A stretch of 64,000 bases of DNA from positions 62,001 to 126,000 of the forward strand of contig CAJQUW010008928.1 in the NCBI GenBank assembly GCA_907163375.1, written 5' to 3'. Below are positions 54,990 through 64,000 of this stretch, piece after piece; position 1 is the first letter of the stretch; each line of letters begins with the position of its first letter. A program made the position numbers and the translations under genes. The stretch comes from Prostheceraeus crozeri (taxonomy: Eukaryota > Platyhelminthes > Polycladida > Euryleptidae). The notes beneath the pieces are model-generated. The model was not told the origin of the DNA and made no database searches. It was given only the letters and a program-made list of their open reading frames with translations.

Positions 54990-55910
54990 AATTAGCACTT
55001 GTAATGTAATAATGCAACATAATACAGGTATGATACGTAATATAATTAATTATGCACTTGACATTAGCAAGTGTCAGCTTCTTGGTTTAGGAAACACCTC
55101 CGATGATCTCATCATACGAATACATGATTCAGATATCCTTACTGAAGGAATGCTTTCACTCCGATCCTTGGAGTTGCTATTGATCAAAGGTTTCAGTATG
55201 GTAAGCATGTGAAAGCCTTTTCTCACAATCTGACTGGAAACTTTGTGGCATCACTAGTATAAGACGTTGGATAAACAAAGACATTCTATAGTAAACTCAT
55301 CCAAACTTGCATCATGCCTCATTTTGCGCAGGCATCTGCTCTTTTTATTTTTGCATCAGCTTTAGTTATAAAATGATTAAACTGCATGTTTGGGAAGTGC
55401 ATGGAACATACCCTTAGAGATAGCAAAAGTCCCTATTTGCTAATATTCATTCGGAACTGGATACCCGAATTTTGATTGAAAGAAGACCTTGCATATTGTT
55501 TCGCTTTATGAAATCAATAAAAATTCAATGAAACCAATTGAGGAAAGAGGAATAGAGCTCTTTCTGAGTGACAATCAATTGTGTATGGACTACTCACTAG
55601 CATCTATGGTGAGTTTATCCAATGTTGCATCCTCAAGGTCCCATCGTAATGCGTTTCATCAAACGAAATGGAATGCCAAGTCAACATTCGGGAAGAAAGC
55701 ATGGTTCTCGTTTTTTGAATAAGATCCCGAAACTGTCCGATGCAGTGGATCCAGGTCGAGTGCAGTAATTGATGCCATCAGTACTTACAGCAGGAGTCTG
55801 GCATTTCATGTTTATGACTTTATGACTTATGATTATTTACTTACTATATTACTATTATTTATTTACTTTATGACTTACTTCACTTTTATTATTTTCTTTA
55901 TTGCACATGC
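54990..55910 (+). mobile_element. probable decayed LINE 3' fragment
   Basis: Pieces such as SLRSL..AID then GKHVKAFSHNL (55165-55230), IQTCIMPHFAQASALFIF (55300-55350) and KKAWFSFFE near 55700 have the order of LINE sequence after the RT. An AT-rich tail with TTATTATTT phrases follows (55830-55900). Only weak pattern support. Confidence 0.4.
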
Positions 55911-57414
55911 AGTCAGATGCAATTTGTTACCATGAACAAAGATCTTCTATTCTATACAAAGATGGAAATCTAAGTTAGATTGAAACATAAAAATGAATTT
56001 CTTTCTATGACTTATCTTTTTCACATATCTTTCAAGACATATCATTACCTATTCAGTATTTTGTAAGCCACTATGTGTGGGACACCGCTCGTCTGGGTTT
56101 GAGTGTTCAGGTTAGGGGTCGAAACACAACTAGACGAGTACCTGCTGATGACTGACGGACAGCAGTATTATGCTTTAATTCCCTTAATCGGTAGCTGAAG
56201 TAGTGGTCGATGTATTGTATTTCAAAAGAACAAATGAACAAATGATGGATTCCATGAAGCATTATAGGCGGATTAAGAAACTGGCGAAAACAAATTCAAG
56301 TGAAGAAATAGTAAACATTCTAAACATTCTACTCATTCCATGAGTAGTCTTAGGTATAGCGTGAAGTTTGATTGCTTTCGGTGTAGTAGAGTGTCATTGT
56401 AGTTCTATTGTCTACCTCCATTATCTACTTTCCACTTGTCCACTATCATTACCATTATCCACCATGTGAAATCTCACATATAGTGCAGCATTGGTTCACT
56501 TGTAATCGATGTAGAACTATCATTGTAGTTCTATGTTTTACCTCCACTTTTCCGTTTTTGTCCATCGGTTTCTTGTTGTTTTATAATATCCACATTTAAT
56601 TTCCTTAACCTATGGTGACCATTGTGCCATTGTATTTTCCACTATCAGCATCTGTAGTCGGTACAGTATATTAGACGTCTGCTTTGAAAGTGTATGCGGC
56701 AGTGTTTGGAATCTTATGGTATTAGCACAGTAACAGTAAGTATGAGTAGTGTTACAAGTCAGGATTTCCATTTTTACCAGATATTGGGCCAAAGCTGATC
56801 AATTTTAATTCCTTGCCACGAGAAAGCTCAATTGAGTTCTTTTAAGAACTGATTCATTCAATGGCTACAGTAACATTGCAATTGCACACTTGCGGATTGG
56901 AGAACGCCATCAGTCCTCATTAGGACTACTTCAATTAATAATTTAAATTAGCAAGCATTATATTCTATTATAAATGGCTACTGGGATGACTTTCATCATC
57001 GTATGAGAATTATGTACCACTAGAACGACAGAAACACAATTAGGGGGAAAATCAGAAAAACAAATAATTCAGATCAAATTGATTGTTTGAGAGCTGAAGT
57101 GGTTGAAAAATCTGGAAAAACACAGAGGAGAGATCTAAATACGCAGAATATGTAAATTAACAAGATATAGTGGATCTAAAGGATGCGGAAATCCGAAAGA
57201 TTTCCGGAAATGCTATTCTTGGGAATGTGGAAATGCTTTATTTACACATTTTTTTATTATCCCAGGGAATTCCCGGGATCCATGGAATGTAAAAAGTTTC
57301 ATGCGATGAGGCAATGATTACCAGATGCTGCAGTATATTTTTTGTGCTTATCAAAAGTTATTAAAAAATTTCATGACAATAAGATATCATATGGATGATT
57401 GTGCCGGATTCATT
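55911..57414. other. gene-free stretch
   Basis: No supported gene. A local direct repeat, TCATTGTAGTTCTAT...TACCTCCA, occurs at about 56391 and 56520. Confidence 0.4.
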
Positions 57415-57429
57415 AAGTCTAGAGAGTAA

Positions 57430-57636
57430 ATGATGATGAAGCTTTTACGTCACTACTCCCCATACTTGGGGCTTGGACGGTGCTGACATAGTCAGACTTA
57501 TGGAGCGTTGTAGCAATTTTAGTCCGGATGCCCTTCCTGCCGACTTCCAATGACACCTTCGGGGCTCGACCTCAGGACCAAAAGATCGCTAGGCCAAGCA
57601 CTTAACCACTGTGCCACGGAGACCACAGAGTCTTCA
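57430..57636 (-). mobile_element. tRNA-derived SINE
   Basis: On the minus strand a tRNA-like head carries an A box (TGGCACAGTGG, 57607-57617) and a B box (GGTCGAGCCCC, 57561-57571). A unique body with GGCAGGAAGGGCATCCGG and an ATCATCATTTA tail follow. It is flanked by perfect 15-bp duplications AAGTCTAGAGAGTAA (57415-57429 and 57637-57651), so the insertion is young. Mobilised by a LINE, unknown which. Confidence 0.92.
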
Positions 57637-57651
57637 AAGTCTAGAGAGTAA

Positions 57652-58500
57652 GGTAATTTATTCATAGGGAACATTTGATTCAAAACTCAATTAATTCTTT
57701 TCCTTAAAAACCGAAGAAATTCACCATGTTTTATTGTTGATGAAACATCTAAGTGAGCCAGAATCAATAAACCAAAATTGAGCACAGCACCGGTAGATAA
57801 GATAAGATTTTTTATTGTAAAGAAATATGCATTCAAAGAAGTGAAACACAAGATTAACGCAGGTCATGGCCAGCATGGCACTTATAGACGAGCGGCACTT
57901 TACAAACATCGAAAAAGAAACAGTCACAACACGGAGTCGATGTCTACATTCGCCAAATTGAACTTGAACGACTTGATGGACGGAGCACGAGTACATTCTG
58001 TTGGCAAGGTAAGATGAATAGCCTAAGTGAAAAAACGCCGCAAGCATACCGTGTTCACCTAATAGAGTAGCACTTCTCTTTAAGAAGTAAATTTTCATAC
58101 GGTTTTGGTTAGACGTGCAGTATTGTACAGTCTTGTACATTCTAGAATTCTGTTTCCGAGTTCTCTATATACCGAAAATACTTAAATAATGCTTCTTTCT
58201 TCGGGGCTCCCAATCAATTTTCGCGAACTTCGCATGCATCTATTTAAAAAAAATTGTGAAATTAACCGGTTTGACTTTTTCAAGAAAAATGAGAGTCCTT
58301 GTCTACCTTTTAAGGTTATCTAAAACTACAGTTATTCAGCAAAACAGTACATATCAACCCCACTCATTCATACTGGTGTAAATAAGAAGACGATCAGGAA
58401 AACAAAAGTAGTTCAACAATGCTTTGTTCAGTTCTCTGCCCATTATTTTATGCATTACACAACATCGAAATTAGATTAAACACAACATTTAAATCAAATT
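57652..58500. other. gene-free stretch
   Basis: Short overlapping frames on both strands at 57721-58140 have no family resemblance; no repeats noted. Confidence 0.35.
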
Positions 58501-58510
58501 ATGCACAACT

Positions 58511-58582
58511 TAAAGTTTGAAGGAAGAACGTCTTCGGATACTATGTACATAGCATCCGAAGACGTTCTTCTTTCAAACTTTA
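58511..58582. repeat. 72-bp near-perfect palindrome
   Basis: Two 36-bp arms meet with no spacer at 58546/58547 and differ at two positions. It starts TAAAGTTTGAA and ends TTCAAACTTTA. Confidence 0.95.
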
Positions 58583-58590
58583 TAATGGAA

Positions 58591-58602
58591 CCGCGTACGC
58601 GG
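58591..58602. repeat. 12-bp perfect palindrome
   Basis: CCGCGTACGCGG, nine bases after the 72-bp palindrome and notably GC-rich for this region. Confidence 0.85.
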
Positions 58603-58605
58603 AGA

Positions 58606-58625
58606 ACTCGGCCTCTGGGCCGAGT
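58606..58625. repeat. hairpin with 8-bp stem and 4-nt loop
   Basis: ACTCGGCC-TCTG-GGCCGAGT, a perfect stem directly following the 12-bp palindrome. Confidence 0.85.
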
Positions 58626-58789
58626 CAACATGAACAACTTGCTCATTTGCTTTTATTACACAAAACTCAGATCAATAGACCTAAATCAAGTCAATTTTAT
58701 TCAAGAAATGAAATGGAAATTACAAAATTTTAGCGACATCAATGAATTTCTAGACACAACTTTTTCGAAAGACATTCCTTAAATACATT

Positions 58790-61700
58790 TGATCGATTGC
58801 GCATTAGTAAATTAGCATCATTCATATTGCTGTAACGCAGCAGTGAACTTTGTACGTGATCATTAAGTTAAGACTACCGAATGATGCATACCAATTGCAC
58901 AACAGGTTCCATTGTGCGGATGATCTGATCATGACATCATTTCACTTTAGACTAAATTTAGTTGAAGTGCACTGTTAATGATATGCACATAATTGTCAAG
59001 TAAACAACTGTACAATGGCTACCACATTTCCGATTTATAGGATCTTGGCTAGAAATAGAATATGACTCACATTTTGCATGTGGTCTATTCATAATGTTAT
59101 CAGATGCAGTGATAAGGCAAATGCGAGTAGGTTATGTATATTCTATATTTGACAGATAAATGGGAGATGATAACATGCCGTAAGTTAATTTGTTGATGTT
59201 AATGAGTATTTTAATTACATCAGATTACATTGTAGTGGCACCGTTGGTTTGTCAAACATATCTGACAATTAGGCGATATTATGTTAATGGTTTTCAGTAC
59301 TGGAGAAAAAAATCAGTAAATATCGATGCGCACCGAATGTCCAGTAAATCCGCAATGCAGATTTTTCAAAGTCTGACCTGACAGAAAAGATGAAAGTCAT
59401 ACCTCTAGAAGTCTGACGAAAAGCTTATATTGGCTTAACAAGTTGGACATCTCACTCAGTAAATTCAACATCCGCATGTTTTGCTGAACAGGGTTGGACG
59501 ACTCTCCCAATCTTCGGATGGGTATCTATTTTTTGGCATCTTGATGTTGCATTCTCGCTGCTTCTCATTATCGGTATCGTTTACATAAAATGCCTCCTAT
59601 ACTTTCTAACTGAATAAGAGCGCAACAGGCTCAGTTGCAGTTGATTAACATCTGTGAAGATGCTGTCGTTAAAAAGGTGAACACATTACGCAGTCATCGC
59701 GGCATTACTTGCGTCGAGAAAATGAAAAGTTAAGTAGGAGTAATGTAAACGCATAAGCTAAATTAGCTGGTTTTATACCCAATTGAATTTGAAATCATAC
59801 TCACATTCATTACTAATGGAGCATGCAGAACATTAGAATGGCATGATGCTTCCCTTTTCCTCTTCCACATTGCATTAATGAGTGGGATGAAGCTGAATCA
59901 CTATAGCAAATTAGATTCAGTCTTTGGACAATGCGGAGCAGACGATTTTGGTCATTATCGGGTTAGCCTTTTCAAAAGGAAAGAAAACAACTCGATTTCT
60001 TTCCCTTTGCCAAGCTTAACGCGAAAATTTAGGAGTTGCTTTAACATCTCTTGGACCAAGTCATTATATATAATAGCTAGGAGTACACCGAATAATTATT
60101 TTGATATTCGGCCGAATGCCGAAGATTCGGCTATTACAGCCTGAATAGCTATACTGTTCAAATTACCTGATTATAACGTTTAATACAAGTAATTCTGAAC
60201 CGTAGTGCTAAAACGATCAATGTCCATCTTTGCGATTTTAAGCATTTTACATACTGTTTACATGAGCTGCATATTCTCTGTGATTTTTAATCTGCCAATG
60301 TCCAATGAAGTCCCACTCATCGCAGTGCAAAAATGACTCCTGTCTAATCCACAGTCCAATCGCGTATGGTCCTATATAAACTTAGTTTGCACTTTGAAGC
60401 ATCAAAACCGCTTACAAGCAATTGCTTAATGTGCATGCACATTCTCAATTTCTCATATGTCTAGCCACAAAAATACATTGAGGTGGAATAAACCTCAACA
60501 TGCTAGTATGAATAATGCTTGAGTACCGCGGAATCATGGGGCAAGACACAACGATTCTTTTTCCTTCCTCTCCGGCACCAGCAGACAACTGTCATGCTAG
60601 AGATATACAAGGTGAGCCAAGCAGCACGTCTAACGATCATGTGCGGTTACAGATAGAAAAATAATCGATAAATCTCCATCAGATTCGAAAATATTCAACC
60701 CACCCCGTGGCTCTGTTTATGATGCGACCCCTTCATGCTCGTAGTTCATGGGATGTGATATGCAAGACCTATGTTCAGAAACTCTTCGTGTATTCCTCAC
60801 AAGTACTGGTTCAAGAGGTCAGACTGCACCAATGCGGTTCCACAACACCGTACATGACCAGACTGGACACGAGAGAGCGTTCTCGGCGCCGCAGCTCTGC
60901 TTACAATAAAAATGCATGATTATTTGAATTATGTGTTTGAAGTCCATAGAAGGTTACGGCTTGTCTCGGATTGGTACGAGATAAAATATGCTGGCTTCAG
61001 CTAAGAATTCTCGAGCCGCGCATCATCTCCACTTCATGCTGCAACAGGAAAGAAATCAACAAAACTCTGCCACGTCGGTGCCAAAAAATTGGTGCAATTT
61101 CCTTCGAGGATCAAGGAATCCACAGGAGACCGATAACACAAGTGATTGAGATGCCTCAAAAATACTCAAAGAATTCTAAACGTCTCTTTAAGGGTCCTCT
61201 TGCAAAATGGATGCCGAACGTCGAAGGAGATGCAATACACTAGTTGAAGGTTAGACAGCTAAAATATAGTGTGATGAAGCAGGAGTGTTCACTTATCGAA
61301 AATCATTTGATCCTGAGTCAACGTCACCGATTTGCGAAGAAAATAGAAAGGGAACGTGCGTCGTGGCACCTCATACCACTGCATCATGAACAAAACATGT
61401 GTCTCATAGGTCCTATCAGATCTTCTCGACCTCAGTCATTATATTCCATGCTCATATCAGTTTTTTTAGAAAATGTGATCCCTGGAGACGTAAATGAGGA
61501 TGAAGAAATTGATCACGTCAATCAAAAACTGCGAATTTTGATATGACATGATCCAATGGTGACGATCTGTACTTTGCATTGAATAGATTCTTCTATGGAC
61601 ATCATCAAGAAAAACGACCGAAAATATATGAACATGTATTTTTAAGTCTGCTCTAAATTTAAGGACATTTTGCACATGCTAGAACAATCAATAATAATTA

Positions 61701-63370
61701 TTTCATTTAACATTTTGTTTTGCATTTCGGTTAGTATTATTTGTGAAGAAATCTTGCGGTAAAAATCTGTGTCATAAAGAAAATATTTGTTACATAATCA
61801 TGCAGCACTTCGAACAAATTTGCAGTGTTGCCTGGCAAAATAAGTAATGTAATCCTGCAGAATAATACAAAATATACAATTTTTGGAACGGCATTGATAT
61901 TGGTAGCGAAAATAAAGGAAATGAGATTATGGCATAACAATAGATCAATGTATTTCATACACTTACAAAAGCGTAAGTAATTTCAATACCTGATCGGCTG
62001 TGAAAAGACCGTAATTTCGTTTTCTGACGAAGCATTGTGAATAATATTCATTGTCCTCATGCATTCCATATCGAATGTCCGTTTTGCAATCGGAGTTTCG
62101 GCAATCCGAATTCTTGCGGGGAATCCGACTGAAAATTAAATTCCAACATCACAGATCTGAGCGAGAGATAACTGAATTGCACGCATTGTAGAGAAATGGG
62201 TAGATTACGTTATGGGGTAAATTATCAATTTGGAATGCGACTGTCGGAAATGTGTAAATGCAGAAAATTTTCATTGTTGGTAATTTGCTATAGCACGTCT
62301 GTCAATACTGCTGATAAATTGATAAATGCTATTCTATCTCCGGCCTAAATACCTGGATACAGTGCGCGATTTCGTAACTGGAGAGAGTTAAGCTATAACA
62401 GAGATGGATTCCTTTGTGCCTGTCTGGGTTAGTCTAGAGGTGATCTCAGCCATTGTATACAGTGGCAGCAAAAGTATACGTCTCCCGTTGGCTAACATGA
62501 TTGGCCAAGCACGCGGAGTGCATGAAACAACTTATTTAGAGAGCATGTGAGCTTCGATTGTCACATAGATGACTAACATCTGCCAAGTGAAAAGTACATA
62601 TATTTGACTCAATTCTCCTCCATGACAAATTCGTCAAACGGAGGTATTGTTCACATCGTTTAACTCCTCTCGATCTAAATTTACTGACCGTGCACAATCG
62701 TGTAATGTGGTATCAATGCTTTAGTTTATCAGAATCCAGACTTAAATTCGCATTGCACTCAATGGAAAATTGATTTTCTTGCCCCCCCGAGATTAGCCGT
62801 GACCATTAGTACTGAGGGATGTCATCTCTGGACCCCAACACACAGACAGGGCAATTCATCTCTGCGCAAACTATTAAGGTTAACATGTTAATAGCCCGAT
62901 AAAGTGACGTATAAATTCTCAAAACATCAATGATTGTTTTTCATTTTTGATTTTTGCATGTATTACAAATCTGATATTAGTTTTGTATCAACGTGAAATG
63001 TTTCCACAAATTTGAAGATTTGAATCTCAAGTGCTCAAATTTCGATAATTCATAAAGCAATGGAATTGAGACATAAATTGATTAAAAACAATAGACTGTA
63101 AGTACCAATATTAGGTAAAGTGGAAATCACGTATTTCTGCCGAAATTCAGATTCTGCGGTAACTTCTACGAGCATTGCACGAGACTCCCGCGAAGAGATG
63201 AGATGACGATTGAGGGGCTCATGTAATAACGTATGGTGCGCAACCAAACTGGGATGGTTCCACTGCTCGTGGAACACCAATTTTAAAAGGCAGTAGTAGG
63301 CATAAAATTCCCTTATTCTGTACTTTTAAGCGCACATAATAGACCGGGAGCCCAGTAGGGTTTTAATCAG
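58790..63370. other. long gene-free stretch
   Basis: About 4.6 kb in which I find no gene or element. Frames at 59878-60144, 60707-60919, 60971-61243 and 61244-61546 are the longest but match nothing I know and lack clear promoters or splice context. Confidence 0.4.
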
Positions 63371-63505
63371 CAATTCGCGCCCGAAAGGTTTGAGGCGCGG
63401 AATTCATGTGACGTGGCGTGCTATTGCCGGAAAGTCGATTCTTAAGTTCCAGCTATCCTGGAACAATCGGTGGGGATCCCCCGAAGGACCCCCAAAAACC
63501 GAATC

Positions 63506-64000
63506 TAATTAGCAGTTTGAGCCCATCCAAAAATGCCACAGATTTTGATAGCTATGGATGTTCCTATTACAAAGATGCAACTCAAGAAAATTTTATTTCC
63601 TGGAATGGTCAATTAAGAAGGTCATTAATTAACCCTAATTAGTGACTTTAATTAGCAATTTGAGCCCATTCAAAAATTCCACAGATTTTGATGGCTATGG
63701 ATGTCCCTATTACAAAGATGCAACTCAAGAAAATTTTATCTCCTGGAATGGTCACTTAAGAAGGTCATTAATTAACCCTAATTAGTGACTTTAATTAGCA
63801 ATTTGAGCTCATCCAAAAATGCTACAGATTGTGATTGCTATGGATGTCCCTATTACAAAAATGCAACTCAAGAAAATTTTATCTCCTGGAATGGTCACTC
63901 AAGAAGGTCATTAATTAACCCTAATTAGTGACTTTAATTAGCAATTTGAGCCCATCCAAAAATGCTACAGATTGTGATTGCTATGGATGTCCCTATTACA
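63506..64000. repeat. 143-bp satellite array
   Basis: The phrase TAATTAGCAATTTGAGCCCA recurs at 63506, 63649, 63792 and 63935, an exact 143-bp period over about 3.5 units that are nearly identical. The array runs off the window end. The unit is AT-rich and contains ATTAATTAACCCTAATTAGTGAC. Confidence 0.95.

Noticed and set aside
58501-58782. 93-aa frame across the 72-bp palindrome
   Set aside because: The N-terminal third is the palindrome itself; no family match.
60707-61546. Three consecutive plus-strand frames of 70-100 aa
   Set aside because: No recognisable domains, promoter or splice pattern; likely chance.
63371-63403. Small hairpin AATTCGCGCC...GGCGCGGAATT
   Set aside because: Short imperfect stem; too little to name a feature.

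Overview
The window is AT-rich DNA of an invertebrate animal: genes have short exons with GT/AG introns, and the DNA is packed with animal-type mobile elements (two Polintons, several LINEs, a Tc1/mariner element, a pogo-like miniature element, a tRNA-derived SINE, a satellite). The only clear host gene is on the minus strand: two coding exons (24212-24690 and 21414-21791) of a secreted protein like 'DD3-3'. I cannot name the species.

Left part (about 0.5-20.1 kb): an old, heavily broken Polinton (Maverick). Left to right it keeps traces of a zinc-binding/coiled-coil gene, protein-primed DNA polymerase B, TBP-like/PC4-like genes, major capsid protein, a small basic core protein, a second structural protein, integrase, packaging ATPase and small genes near the right end. 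Later insertions sit in it: a LINE 3' fragment split by a Tc1 element with clear ends and TA duplication (7460-9113), and a 5'-truncated LINE in the integrase (about 15.15-17.2 kb). A 1.44-kb piece has been duplicated in tandem very recently (11698-14578).

Middle (20.1-29.6 kb): host gene exons, intron and intergenic DNA, a pre-miRNA-like hairpin, a LINE RT scrap, and the first part of an RTE-like LINE.

29612-52831: a 23.2-kb younger Polinton, nearly complete, inserted in that LINE with a perfect 6-bp target duplication (CATACC). It has long terminal inverted repeats, enlarged on the left by about 490-bp tandem units. Plus-strand genes: zinc-finger/coiled-coil protein, PolB, two PC4-like genes, a TBP-like gene. 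Minus-strand genes: two related structural proteins, protease, major capsid protein, core protein, integrase, Cys-rich protein, unknown basic protein, ATPase, second basic protein, RING-like proteins, a PolB N-domain paralogue, an exonuclease-like protein and a right-end gene. Its frames are mostly long; roughly four to six breaks are apparent, so I treat it as a fossil.

Most interesting: the younger Polinton appears to encode its own transcription machinery (a two-repeat TBP-like protein plus PC4-like proteins), and a recurrent TATGCAAA-type motif lies about 20-40 bp upstream of its structural and ATPase genes, whereas the genes near the ends and PolB use ordinary TATA boxes. Together these suggest an early/late programme as in DNA viruses. 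The TBP-like gene is also recognisable in the old copy.

Right part (52.8-64 kb): the rest of the split LINE, a pogo-like miniature transposon, a LINE scrap, a SINE with perfect 15-bp duplications, a 72-bp palindrome followed by two smaller ones, long featureless stretches, and a 143-bp satellite running off the window end.
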